A stretch of 64,000 bases of DNA from Alphaproteobacteria bacterium (GCA_012103325.1 WLWY01000001.1:310001-374000), one strand, 5' to 3'. Positions 53,011 to 62,391 are shown, counted from the stretch's first letter. Numbers and translations: made by a program. Notes: generated from the letters alone by a model not told the origin.

Positions 53011-54659
53011 ACGCAAGCAGCCCCACAAACCAATCGAGTCCAGATGCATTGGAAATCGAAGTCGGGTCGTTCTTTCTGGAAACCCTGACGACAGGAATGT
53101 ATGAAAATCCGTTTAATAGCATCCGGGAATATGTCCAAAACGCCTTCGATGCCATTCAAGACGCTATTAGAGCGGATATTTTAGCGGAAGGCGATGGACA
53201 CATATTAATTTCCGTCGAGGGAACACAGCGGATGCCCTCACTCTCCATCCGAGACAACGGCACCGGCCTTGCGGAGAGCAAGGCCGTCACCACTTTGGTA
53301 TCACTTGGCGCGAGCCGAAAAACCCCTTTACGCCATGCCGGATTTCGGGGAATTGGGCGGCTCGCAGGTATCGCCTATTGCACTACACTGCGGTTCACTA
53401 CGTCGGCGCGCGGTGACGCTACGGCAACAATTGTCGAATTCGACTGTGGCATGATCCGCAGTTACTTCTCCCCGGGCGCGGAACCAGTAGACATTCGCGA
53501 CGTCATCAGTTCTTCGACAAAAACATACACTACAGCAGCGAAGGATGATGACCATTTCACTCAGGTTGAAATGGTAGGATTGGTGAACCTAGGTGTTGAG
53601 TTTGCCGACCTTCAGGTTCTCGAGCCTTACCTCCGAGAGGTTTGTCCGGTCGAGTATTTGGACAGTTTCGATTATGCCGATCGTATTCGTGGATTTGCAG
53701 AAAGCTTTGGCGACGAGTTATCGACCGTGCATATTGAAACGAAGCAAAAGCGAGAGCGACGCGCAATACATAAACTCTACAAAAACCATTACCCAGCCGG
53801 AAAGCGGGTTTCCAAGCTTCATGACATCGAACCCGTGTCCTCCAAGGAAAATGGCTGGTATGGTTGGATTGGTGTGTCGAATTTCCCCGGCGAAATATCG
53901 GACAATAGGGTTGCCGGCGTTCGCTTTCGTTCCAGAAATATTCAGATTGGAGGCATGTCGATCATTCAGCAATTGGCTGAGGAGACCACAGCCAGTGGAT
54001 CCGATCGGCGGCTCATGACGAACGCTGTGGGCGAAATATTCGTGACCAATCCCCTAGTCGTTCCAAATGCGAGACGCGACGGTTTCGAAGACAGTGAGGC
54101 CTGGCGATCAATTAGAATGGAAATCAAGGCCGTCGTCGTGAAACGCATTGTGAGGCTCGTTCGAGCTGCCTCCAGCACGCGCTCAGCCATCAGGAAGATA
54201 AGCGATGCAATCACGGAACTGTCTCTCCAGGCTGATAGAGAAGAACTCGCCGAGGACGAGAAGGTTGAAATTGAAGCAGCGATCAGGGTCCGACTTAAGG
54301 AGCTAGCCTCTCCGACAAAGTTGGTTGGTGCCGACCCGAAAGAAGTTAGCCGGCTGGTGTCCAAGTTGAAGGAACTTGCTGAGACTGTCGCAAACAAGCC
54401 TGTTGCAGCTAGCGATGACCCATCGGATGAGAATGGGAGTACCGAGGGAGAGTCGGGTTCATCCGATGATGGCGAAACTGAAAGCACCGACGGGACCGAC
54501 GGTGACGGCGAGGACACACGCTCCGACGTCGGGAACGACAACGAGAGATCTTCTCAGTACCAGATCGTTTTTGGAATTCTGAGCGAAGAGCTGCCCAACG
54601 AGCAGGCGGAGAAACTTGCAACAAGGATCATAGAGGCATTGGAGGCACAGCAGACCTGA
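53007..54659 (+). CDS. Hsp90/GHKL-type ATPase, gene 2 of the candidate system
   Basis: A 550-residue protein with an HtpG-like ATP-binding domain. MYENPFNSIREYVQNAFDAI holds Glu41, Asn45 and Asp48 (N-box), IRDNGTGL holds Asp83 and AGFRGIGRLAG (112-121) the Gly-rich lid. The middle part has a transducer-like segment (GVRFRSRNIQIGGMS, FVTNPLVVPNARRDGFED). The C-terminus is helical, then a very acidic Ser/Asp/Glu stretch (about 465-520), then a short helix. It is shorter than HtpG and lacks its C-terminal dimer domain. The start overlaps the PIN gene stop, so 1:1 coupling is likely. Probable role: ATP-driven sensor or chaperone-like switch for the nuclease. Confidence 0.85.
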   Translation: MNASSPTNQSSPDALEIEVGSFFLETLTTGMYENPFNSIREYVQNAFDAIQDAIRADILAEGDGHILISVEGTQRMPSLSIRDNGTGLAESKAVTTLVSLGASRKTPLRHAGFRGIGRLAGIAYCTTLRFTTSARGDATATIVEFDCGMIRSYFSPGAEPVDIRDVISSSTKTYTTAAKDDDHFTQVEMVGLVNLGVEFADLQVLEPYLREVCPVEYLDSFDYADRIRGFAESFGDELSTVHIETKQKRERRAIHKLYKNHYPAGKRVSKLHDIEPVSSKENGWYGWIGVSNFPGEISDNRVAGVRFRSRNIQIGGMSIIQQLAEETTASGSDRRLMTNAVGEIFVTNPLVVPNARRDGFEDSEAWRSIRMEIKAVVVKRIVRLVRAASSTRSAIRKISDAITELSLQADREELAEDEKVEIEAAIRVRLKELASPTKLVGADPKEVSRLVSKLKELAETVANKPVAASDDPSDENGSTEGESGSSDDGETESTDGTDGDGEDTRSDVGNDNERSSQYQIVFGILSEELPNEQAEKLATRIIEALEAQQT

Positions 54660-54870
54660 TACGGCCAATTGCGCTGACCCGAAAGCCTTGTCGATCAAGC
54701 TTTAAGCCTTTGTTCGAACAGAATTGCTGGCTCGTCCCTGGAAAAGCGGAAGACTGGCTCTTTTCGAGCTCCCTGCGAAAGCTGTGATGCCGTGTGTTGA
54801 TCCCACAAGATAAGGGTCGCGCGGTCGATCATTTTTGTGTAGGCTGCGGAAAATAGAGTCGGGGCAGTGT

Positions 54871-56499
54871 ATGGCCAACAAAAACATCCTTCTTGTCGAA
54901 CCGGGATACAGGAATAAGTACCCTCCCCTCGGGTTGATGAAGATTGCGCAGTATCACGGGCCGAACGGCAAGAAGGATCATGTTCGCTTCGTGAAGGGGG
55001 AGGACCCGTCGGCCTACCACACGGCCTGGGACCGCGTTTACATCACCACCCTGTTTTCCTTCGAGTGGGACCGCTCAGCACGCAGCATTGACTATGCCCT
55101 GGATTTAGTGGGTGGTCAGGCTCATCGCGTTTTCGTTGGTGGCATTGCCGCATCGTTGATGCATGAAAAATTCATCGAAGAGCCTCGCTGGCGAGGCGTT
55201 CGATTCATCAAAGGGTTGCTCGGTGAAGCACCAGCCGTCTCTCTTGGCCTCGACCCGTTCGATGAAGAGCTCTACGCCGATGATGTAGACGGCAAACCCA
55301 TCGAAGATCTTGTTCCGGATTACTCCATCCTCGAGCACATCGGCTACGAGTATCCAGTCAACGACGCGTATTTCACATACGCCTCGCGGGGTTGCGTTCG
55401 AAAATGCGCCTTTTGCGGAGTTCCGAAACTTGAGGGCGGGCAGCGGGATACGAATTCCTTAAGCGAAGTCGTTGAAGGGGTCAGCAAGCTCTATGGCGAG
55501 AAGCGAGATCTGATCCTGATGGATAATAACGTGGTCGCCTCCGCCAATTTCAAAGAGATCATCGCCGAGATCATTGATTTAGGATTCGAGCGCGGTGCGA
55601 AGCTTAGGCGTGGTCGATACGAGCTTCAGCGTAGGGTGGATTTCAATCAAGGCGTGGACGCGCGCATACTTTGCAAGGATCCGATGTACTTGCAGCAACT
55701 CTCTCGCATTGCCCTCAAGCCGCTCCGCATTGCCTTCGACCACCTGGGTGTCAAGAAACCTTATGCCCAGGCCATTCGCTATTCAGCCGATGCCGGTTTA
55801 ACTGAGCTGTCAAATTACATGCTCTACAACTTCCACGATACGCCCGCGGATTTGTTTGAGCGTATGCGGCTAAATGTAACGCTCAATGAAGAGCTTGACA
55901 TTCGCATCTTCTCCTTCCCGATGCGCTATCAGCCTGTGACTCGGCCTGACCGTGGCCATGTCGGAAAGAACTGGAATGCTTACTACCTTCGCTCGATGCA
56001 GGTGATCCTTCAGGCAACGCATGGCATCGTTAGCGGCGCCCCTGATTTCTTCCGCACGGCCTTCGGCGATACCTTTGAAGAGTTCGAGAGTATCTTGCTG
56101 CGCCCGCACCACTACATCTTCAACCGCTATTGGTACGAGCAATATGACGGGCGACCGGAATTTGACGATTTCCAGGCAGTGATGGCGTCGCTCACTGCAG
56201 ATGAGCGCGCCGAGCTTCTTGAGTATTTATGCACACGGGATAAGAACGACTACGCGCAAGATCTGAACGAGCTGGCAATCAGCAGACTTCGTGATGCCGC
56301 AGCCTTCTTCGTCCCAATGTCGAAGGCGGATGAAGCGAAGATATGGGAGGCCCAGAAGCGCCGGCGCGTTGGAGATATCAACGCTTATCTGATGCCAGAG
56401 GATGAGCGTGTCGAAGATGCCGGACTAACGGACGAGGATGTGCAACCGGCAGGGCATATGAAGAACCGGAAAAAGAATATCACGCGAGCCTACGCGTGA
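54871..56499 (+). CDS. Radical SAM protein, gene 3 of the candidate system
   Basis: A 542-residue protein. The N-terminus (NILLVEPGYRNKYPPLGLMK) resembles the start of B12-binding-type radical SAM proteins, though a complete cobalamin site is not evident. The cluster motif is YASRGCVRKCAFCGVPKL (Cys175, Cys179, Cys182; CX3CX2C), followed by a TIM-barrel-like pattern with LILMDNNVVA and DFNQGVDARI. The C-terminal 200 residues are helical and basic at the end. It cleaves AdoMet to a 5'-deoxyadenosyl radical; the substrate (RNA, protein or nucleotide) is unknown. A 211-base gap separates it from gene 2. The start at 54871 precedes the conserved LLVEP. Confidence 0.88.
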   Translation: MANKNILLVEPGYRNKYPPLGLMKIAQYHGPNGKKDHVRFVKGEDPSAYHTAWDRVYITTLFSFEWDRSARSIDYALDLVGGQAHRVFVGGIAASLMHEKFIEEPRWRGVRFIKGLLGEAPAVSLGLDPFDEELYADDVDGKPIEDLVPDYSILEHIGYEYPVNDAYFTYASRGCVRKCAFCGVPKLEGGQRDTNSLSEVVEGVSKLYGEKRDLILMDNNVVASANFKEIIAEIIDLGFERGAKLRRGRYELQRRVDFNQGVDARILCKDPMYLQQLSRIALKPLRIAFDHLGVKKPYAQAIRYSADAGLTELSNYMLYNFHDTPADLFERMRLNVTLNEELDIRIFSFPMRYQPVTRPDRGHVGKNWNAYYLRSMQVILQATHGIVSGAPDFFRTAFGDTFEEFESILLRPHHYIFNRYWYEQYDGRPEFDDFQAVMASLTADERAELLEYLCTRDKNDYAQDLNELAISRLRDAAAFFVPMSKADEAKIWEAQKRRRVGDINAYLMPEDERVEDAGLTDEDVQPAGHMKNRKKNITRAYA

Positions 56500-56525
56500 A
56501 GCAAGAAACAGGGGGAATATGGCAT

Positions 56526-58073
56526 ATGGCAGAAGCGGCAAAGGCGAACGAAGACAGATTGGAGGAGCCCGAGATCTTTGTAGGCAAGGACGTGCTGGAG
56601 CTCTTGAGCAGTTCAATGTACGTCAATCCACTCTCGATCTTCCGCGAGTATGTCCAAAACGCGACCGACGCAATTGACGACGCTGTAGCGGCCGGTCTTC
56701 TGCCCTCTATCGATGCTGGCCTTATTGAGATCAATCTTGATCATATTGACCGCCGCATTGTGATCCGCGATAACGGTAAGGGCTTGTCCAATAAAGATTT
56801 TTCGGCGAGGATGCTTTCGTTTGGCGCGAGTGAAAAGCGTGGCACAGATGCACGCGGATTTCGCGGCGTAGGTCGTCTTTCCGGCCTTGGCTATGTCCAG
56901 CAGCTTATCTTTCGGTCACGCGCAAAGGGCGACACCAGGGTTCTCGAAGCCAGATGGGACGGCCGTGTCGTCAAGCGGATGCTGGCAACCAACGACAGCG
57001 ATACAGACTTGCGCAGTGTTGTATGCGAAGCAGTAGAGCTCAAGAGGATAGACCCCCAGGATTATCCAGCGCACTTCTTTGAGGTTCAATTGATCAAGCC
57101 GCGGCGGATCGCCAATGACCGGCTCCTGAATGAAATCGAAATCGAGGCCTTTGTCAGCCAGGCTTGTCCCTGTCCTTTCGCTCCTGAGTTCTCCTACAGA
57201 GGAGAAATCGAAGCGCTACTCAAACAACATGGTCGTGCCGGAAAGTCCTATCAGATCCGTATCAACGGTGCAGAAGAGCCTGTTTACCGACCATATCGCG
57301 ACCATGTTGAATACTCGGACACGAAAAAAGCATCACTTCGAAACCTCAAGACTTTTGAAATTGAGAGCATTGATGGCGAGCCGTCGGCCGTCGGCTGGCT
57401 CATCCATCATGACTACCATGGTGCAATCCCTACTTCGCAAGGTGTGCGCGGATTGCGCGCCCGCGTGGGGAACATACAGATCGGCCATGATCGCCTGTTT
57501 TTTGATGTCTTTCCGGAAGACCGATTCTGCTCATGGACCATCGGCGAGGTACATGTCCTAGATGGCCGGGTGGTTCCGAATGGTCGGCGGGATGAGTTCG
57601 AGAGCAACGTGCATCTGGACAACATCATTGCGCATTTGCGGCCCTTCGGTGCCGAGGTTGCTCGCGAATGCCGCCTTTCCTCACAAAAGCGGAACCGGCT
57701 CAAAACGTTCGAGCTTGCCGCTGACAAGATTTATGAAAGGCTTGATGTCCTGAAGCAAGGCGCTGTCTCTGAGCGTTTGGCGAAATCGCTTAAGGCGGAG
57801 ACCGGCACGCTTCTTGCCGAGATGCGGAAGGTCGTGGATTTTGATCTCTTCGAAGAGGGCGACCGCCGCGCCATGCGGGCGCGACTTGCCAAGGTCGAGA
57901 AGGCGGCCGATTCACAGACGACCAGAGCAGACGGTGATTTCTTTGAGAGTTTGCCAACGCGGAAGCGCGCAACATACAAAGAAGTCTTCGACCTCATATA
58001 TGATTGTTCGGTCAATCAGGTAGCAGCGAAGAGCCTCGTTGATCGCATGATTGATCGTCTGTCGCGCAAATAA
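56526..58073 (+). CDS. Second Hsp90/GHKL-type ATPase, gene 4 of the candidate system
   Basis: A 515-residue relative of gene 2. MYVNPLSIFREYVQNATDAI places Glu41, Asn45 and Asp48 at the same numbers as in gene 2, RDNGKGL gives Asp82 and RGFRGVGRLSG the lid. The middle shares GVRGLRARVGNIQIGHDRLF and RVVPNGRRDEFES. The C-terminus is helical (residues 360-515) without the acidic tail of gene 2. The ATG at 56526 (ggggga ribosome site) gives this matching numbering; a GTG at 56496 overlapping the radical SAM stop is the alternative. Two different GHKL subunits could form a heterodimer. Confidence 0.86.
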   Translation: MAEAAKANEDRLEEPEIFVGKDVLELLSSSMYVNPLSIFREYVQNATDAIDDAVAAGLLPSIDAGLIEINLDHIDRRIVIRDNGKGLSNKDFSARMLSFGASEKRGTDARGFRGVGRLSGLGYVQQLIFRSRAKGDTRVLEARWDGRVVKRMLATNDSDTDLRSVVCEAVELKRIDPQDYPAHFFEVQLIKPRRIANDRLLNEIEIEAFVSQACPCPFAPEFSYRGEIEALLKQHGRAGKSYQIRINGAEEPVYRPYRDHVEYSDTKKASLRNLKTFEIESIDGEPSAVGWLIHHDYHGAIPTSQGVRGLRARVGNIQIGHDRLFFDVFPEDRFCSWTIGEVHVLDGRVVPNGRRDEFESNVHLDNIIAHLRPFGAEVARECRLSSQKRNRLKTFELAADKIYERLDVLKQGAVSERLAKSLKAETGTLLAEMRKVVDFDLFEEGDRRAMRARLAKVEKAADSQTTRADGDFFESLPTRKRATYKEVFDLIYDCSVNQVAAKSLVDRMIDRLSRK

Positions 58074-58143
58074 CCGGTCCTTTTTCGCAAACGCCGTCGA
58101 TTTTTGTACGAAGAGAAATGTCTATCGCAAGGGTTTTTGCAAA

Positions 58144-58764
58144 ATGGATGATTTCACTCAATTCCAATTGAAAGAGTACGAAAATATTTCCCAAGCGCAT
58201 TTCAAAACTAATGAAGTACTTGCCACGTTTTACAGGTACTTCCTACTAATTACAGCGATTCCGATCACAACCATTGGCCTTGCGCTAATGAATATATCTG
58301 ATGATGGAATAAGCGAAGAGGGGCGAATTCTTGCGCACCTAATCTTTGGCGTCTCCGCGCTTGTTCTGAGTTTGGTCGGTGCAGCGGTCATCTCCTATAT
58401 CGAAGGGCTGCGGCTCGATGCGATCCTTTATGAGAGAGTAGTTAACTCCATTCGTGACTATTTCTTCAAAATGCCAAGCAGTGAGAAATTTGGCACCTCA
58501 GTTCTTCCGACGCAAAAGGATAAACCGTCTTACGGCGGATTTGGCGCCAGTTTTGTCATGTACTTCGCGTATGCCGGTATGAATTCTGCCTACTTCGCTG
58601 CCGGTGTATTGGCATTATCCATTGATCGGTCGGTCCCGTTGGCATCACTTGAGGTGACCAAAGGCCATTGGATTGGTGCGCTAGTAGTCTTTGTGCTGAT
58701 GACTTTCCTCCAAGCGATCGTTCGGCACCGGCTGGTAACAGACAAGTCGAAAAAGGGATTTTGA
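58144..58764 (+). CDS. Four-helix membrane protein, gene 5 of the candidate system
   Basis: A 206-residue protein with about four membrane helices (near 32-50, 64-86, 136-158 and 175-192). An N-terminal charged helix (TQFQLKEYENISQAHFKTNE) and a cytoplasmic loop (GLRLDAILYERVVNSIRDYF to about 130) lie outside the membrane. No family is recognised. It is less GC-rich than genes 1-4 and follows gene 4 by 70 bases on the same strand. Membrane proteins at the end of defence operons often act as membrane-damaging effectors; that is the inferred role here. Confidence 0.7.
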   Translation: MDDFTQFQLKEYENISQAHFKTNEVLATFYRYFLLITAIPITTIGLALMNISDDGISEEGRILAHLIFGVSALVLSLVGAAVISYIEGLRLDAILYERVVNSIRDYFFKMPSSEKFGTSVLPTQKDKPSYGGFGASFVMYFAYAGMNSAYFAAGVLALSIDRSVPLASLEVTKGHWIGALVVFVLMTFLQAIVRHRLVTDKSKKGF

Positions 58765-59212
58765 AGAATTTAGCCATTCGCTGCCTTGGTGTTCCGAACG
58801 ATGCAGGTGACGATAATCTTGGGTTATCGTTGCCGAATTCCCGAAAGAAGCTTTTGCGTATCACGATTCATCTGGCGCGTAGCGATCAATGTCCGCTTTG
58901 GGGAAGCTGCGCTGCAGAAACATCCAAAGTCTTCAATGGCAGGAATGGGCCGAAAGCGACAGCCACAGCGCGCCAATCCGATGGCCGCATGCTGCACCTC
59001 ATCAGGCAGCTCTGAACCCTTCCGAGACATTCGTCAGGTTTCAGCCAATGGCCGGTATTGAGGCGGAGACGGCCCAACAGATACGACAGCGGTTGCCAAG
59101 GGTACACGGCGGTCAGTCTGTTGACGCAACCATTGGCTCGTCCTCACAATACAGAATCCACCGTCACTAACAGGATCACAACAGTGAGAAAACGCAACAA
59201 AGGAGTTGCATC
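58765..59212. other. Stretch without a supported gene
   Basis: I see no credible gene, RNA or strong repeat here. Short frames of 70-115 codons exist on both strands but none has a ribosome site plus protein-like composition. The 3' end must hold the promoter and the aaaggag ribosome site of the SRPBCC gene. Confidence 0.5.
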
Positions 59213-59671
59213 ATGACTGACGCGGACAACGACAAGATCGTGAAAGTAGTCGAGCTAAACGCGCCGATCTCGCGGGTTTGGAATGCTCTCACGGATCATG
59301 AAGAATTTGGGCAATGGTTTCGTGTCAGCCTTGATCAACCTTTTGAGGCTGGCGTCAAATCTACGGGTCAAATGACATACCCGGGCCACGAAGATGTTGC
59401 TTGGGTCGCGTACATCGAACGTATGGAGCCCGAGCGCCTCTTCTCATTTCGATGGTACGATTCCGATGAGGGATCGACGGAGCAATCAGAGGGTCAGCCC
59501 GGCCTTCTTGTCGAGTTCCGGCTGGAAGAGGTCCCAGACGGAATGCGTCTGACGATAACCGAGTCCGGGTTTTCCGCACTGCCCGATCCTCGACGGATCG
59601 AGGCTATGCGCAGCAACGAAGAGGGTTGGAACATACAGGCAGACAACCTTACCGAACATCTCTCAGCATAG
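59213..59671 (+). CDS. SRPBCC (AHSA1/START-like) family protein
   Basis: A 152-residue protein of the AHSA1-like group: KVVELNAPISRVWNALTDHE, FGQWFRVSL, then ERMEPERLFSFRWY and a C-terminal GWNIQADNLTEHL. These small cytosolic proteins bind hydrophobic ligands or, in Aha1 relatives, stimulate Hsp90 ATPases. The latter is worth noting because two Hsp90-like genes lie 1 kb upstream, but the similarity is to the broad superfamily only. The start has an aggag ribosome site. Confidence 0.88.
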   Translation: MTDADNDKIVKVVELNAPISRVWNALTDHEEFGQWFRVSLDQPFEAGVKSTGQMTYPGHEDVAWVAYIERMEPERLFSFRWYDSDEGSTEQSEGQPGLLVEFRLEEVPDGMRLTITESGFSALPDPRRIEAMRSNEEGWNIQADNLTEHLSA

Positions 59672-59832
59672 GGACTCAGGACCGGCTTCCAATAACAAAC
59701 ATGAATGCCTGCTTTGCGGCTTGTGCGGCGCAATTCCGACTGCACGAGCGAACGACAGCTAATGGGATGTACCGGCTGCTTCCCCCAGCAGGTTAGATTG
59801 AGCCTATTTCACCTGTAGAGAGGAGAAGTAGC

Positions 59833-60878
59833 ATGGCGAAGAACCAGATTGATGAGCTGATGTCCGTCGGCGTCGATATCGGCAAAGACACGTTTCATTT
59901 GGTTGGCTTTGACCGAGAAGGTCAGCTCGTGTTGCGCAAGAAGTTCAAGCGGTTGGCGTTGGTAGCGACCTTTAAGAAGTTGCCGCGATGGAGGCTTGTC
60001 TGAGTGCCCATTTTGTCAGTCGTACGTTGCGCGGCCTTGGTTTTGAGCCACGGATCATCCCTGCGATCTACGTGAAGCCCTTCATCAAGGGCCAGAAGAA
60101 TGATTACAACGATGCTGAGGCGATCGCCGAAGCAGCCTTACGGCCAAATCTGCCGACAGTTCCGGAGAAAAGCCAGGACCAACTCGACTTGCAGGCGCTG
60201 CACCGGGTTCGATCTCGATTGGTTTCGCGTCGAACCGCATCAATAAATCAGATTCGTGCCTTCCTGATCGAACAGGGGATCACTGTTCGCAAAGGGCTGC
60301 GCGCGTTGAAGAATTCATTCGAGATTATCCTGGAAGAACGAAGGGCCGAAATATCACCACGCATGCGGATGATCTTAATTGGTCTCTATGGCGATTGGCT
60401 CTGGCTCGACGATCGGATTGACACTGTGTCGAAGGAGATCGAAGAGATCAGTCGGACGGAAGAGAACTGCGTGAATGTCATGACCGTTCCCGGCATTGGT
60501 CCGATGATCTCGACGGCGATGGTGGCAGCAATTGGCACTGGCGAAGCATTTGACCGCGGCCGCGACTTCGCTGCCTGGGTCGGGCTCGTGCCACGACAAT
60601 ACAGCACCGGAGGCCGTACCATTCTGGGTCGGATATCGAAACGCGGCAGCCGATATTTGAGAATGCTCTTTGTACAAGCTGCGAAGGTCATCATGATGCG
60701 CGCCAGTCGATGGCCAGACTTCAGTTTTGGTGAGTGGCTGATCCGGGCATCAGAACGCATGCACCGCAACAAGCTGGCCGTTGCTCTGGCAAACAAGCTG
60801 GCGCGTGTGGCCTGGAGTGTATTGAGGCACAAAACCGCGTTTGACGTGCCAAGAGATGAGGTCGCTGTCGGCATCTAA
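59833..60878 (+). pseudogene. IS110-family transposase, frameshifted
   Basis: The first part (59833-60003) encodes MAKNQIDELMSVGVDIGKDT with the first RuvC-like Asp, then stops just after FKKLPRW. The rest (from about 59988) continues in another frame as MEACLSAHFVSRTLRGLGFE, KGQKNDYNDAEAIAEA and the Tnp_IS116 domain (VPGIGPMISTAMVAAIGTGE, FAAWVGLVPRQYSTGGR). Relatives have a few more residues between KKLP and MEAC, so a short deletion caused the frameshift. DEDD residues are otherwise present. The element ends were not identified. Confidence 0.88.
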
Positions 60879-61122
60879 AGCACCGACGCGCCCCAAAGGA
60901 GTTCGCGAAAGATCTAAAGCATGGAACGGAAAAATTACGCCCCCAGAGTCTGACGGCCCATTCGGTCATAATCGACCTTGCCGCTAATGAGATCACGGTG
61001 CGTGCGTAACCCCAATAAGGCCACGGCCCGCGTGTCGATCAACAGGCCGGATACATATGAGCGACTTCCGAGAACATGCTAAAAATCATTTGCGAACAGC
61101 AGCCGGTACATACATATGGGCC

Positions 61123-61280
61123 GATTTTATTGAAAAACTCCGTTGCGAGGACCTCGAGTCGGATTTGGCGCAGCAATGAGTCGCTGAGAAAGCCGGTTAC
61201 CGATGATCGTTGAGCAGGAGTCTTACGTTCGATTCGAAAGTTGCGAGCTAAAGTAGCCTGTGGAGTTTTTCAACAAAATT
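61123..61280. repeat. Pair of 19-base inverted ends, probable IS remnant or MITE
   Basis: gattttattgaaaaactcc (61123-61141) and the inverse of aattttgttgaaaaactcc (61262-61280) match at 17 of 19 bases. The gttgaaaaactcc end is of the kind seen in several transposon families. The 120 bases between have no full gene; a 40-codon frame (61057-61179) runs across the left end. The remaining 60879-61122 space has nothing I recognise. Confidence 0.6.
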
Positions 61281-61295
61281 GGCAAATTCGGTCGT

Positions 61296-61925
61296 TCATC
61301 GCGCGGGTTGCTCCGTGGCTGCAAGCGCCGCTGCTGCCGCGAGCTTGTGTCTGGCCTGCCAAGGCGGCCCGATCGATCGACCCATCGCCAAAAGTAAGGC
61401 GTTGATGTCGTCGCAGCCGAGTACCGTTGCCGCGTCGCGAAACACGCGCTCGCGCTCGTACCAGTAAACGGACCAGCCGCGCGCTTCGGCTGCCGTCGCG
61501 AGGGCCTCGCGATACATGACCGAGTCGGCAACGGCCTGCGCGTGATTGTCGGCGATGCGTTCCTCGGTTGTCGGCGGAAGCTTGGGGCATACGCGGACCG
61601 CGATGCTCGCAATCGGCAGAGGCATCTCTACGGACAGCGCTTCGAGGCTCTCGCGCGCACCGTGCGAAGCCGAGACCCGCACGCGCTCGACAAGCTCGAT
61701 TGCCTCGGCGAGCGAAATCTCCCGTGCCCACGGGCTGTTTTTGTAACGACCCACCGCCCACGACCCTTCATGGTGATGCGGGTGCGTTGGCAGTTCGCTA
61801 TCTGTTAGGTCTATGCGCCGCCGGTCAAGGAGCGCGCCGTCGGACGCGACCGTAACCAGCACCGCCGAGTTACCGTGCTCGGTGACGCCAACGGTCGCAG
61901 TTCGCCGGGTTCGTCCTCCCACCAC
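61296..61925 (-). CDS. Conserved protein of unknown function
   Basis: A 209-residue protein. The start is GTG at 61925, chosen because of a very good gggagg ribosome site. It has the pattern LDRRRIDLTDSELPTHPHHH, AIELVERVRVSASHGARESL, then IASIAVRVCPKLPPTTEERI, DSVMYREALATAAEARGWSV and SIGPPWQARHKLAAAAALAA. I recall similar proteins scattered in proteobacteria and actinobacteria but no assigned function. A beta-strand start (TATVGVTEHGNSAVLVTVAS) hints at an RNase H-like or actin-like fold; this is a guess. It lies 16 bases beyond the inverted-repeat remnant. Confidence 0.7.
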   Translation of the reverse strand: MVGGRTRRTATVGVTEHGNSAVLVTVASDGALLDRRRIDLTDSELPTHPHHHEGSWAVGRYKNSPWAREISLAEAIELVERVRVSASHGARESLEALSVEMPLPIASIAVRVCPKLPPTTEERIADNHAQAVADSVMYREALATAAEARGWSVYWYERERVFRDAATVLGCDDINALLLAMGRSIGPPWQARHKLAAAAALAATEQPAR

Positions 61926-62391
61926 GCCTTCCTCCCTCTTGGGACTTGCCAGATTTCCACTTTGGGTCGCGGTCTGTCAGACTACAAGTTTGAAAAGAGG
62001 GTTCCGGTCGGGCGACGCGAGCCTACGGTACCAAGGATGACGCGCTTAAGAAGCTGAGGAAAGATGTTGGCCCTGGCAGCGGCTCTGTACGCATTCGAAA
62101 GGTCAATAACCCGATCCAGAAAGAAAGGGCCTATCCACGCCCCAAAGGCCCAAAGAAAAGCCTAGGCTAACAGCAGCCCCATCGGCCGAGGCGGCAGTTG
62201 TGTAGCGAAAGGTCTGCCCGACCCGGAAATCCAAATGTTGGTTTCCAGTTCGATCGTGAGATAGCGATCTAACTTCGCAATTTCGCCCTGGTGGCAAGAT
62301 CCGCATAGATGTCGAATGCCCACTGCGACAACGGTTCCATGATCTTCAGCACGCAACGCATACAGCAATGCGGGAAGGTAAAATTAGGCAC
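61926..62391. other. Stretch without a supported gene
   Basis: No clear gene. A 68-codon minus-strand frame (62162-62368) contains IRHLCGSCHQGEIAKLD, with a CxxCH that would suit heme or zinc, but it lacks a ribosome site and a recognisable family. Promoter sites of the unknown gene at 61925 should lie at the left side. Confidence 0.4.

Noticed and set aside
54871-56499. Viperin-like (prokaryotic viperin) interpretation of the radical SAM protein
   Set aside because: The protein is 542 residues with the cluster at Cys175, while viperins are near 300-350 residues with the motif close to the N-terminus, and no nucleotide kinase gene is nearby.
53007-58073. Calling either GHKL protein HtpG
   Set aside because: Both are shorter than HtpG (about 620-630 residues), lack its C-terminal dimer domain, and occur as a diverged pair on a mobile island.
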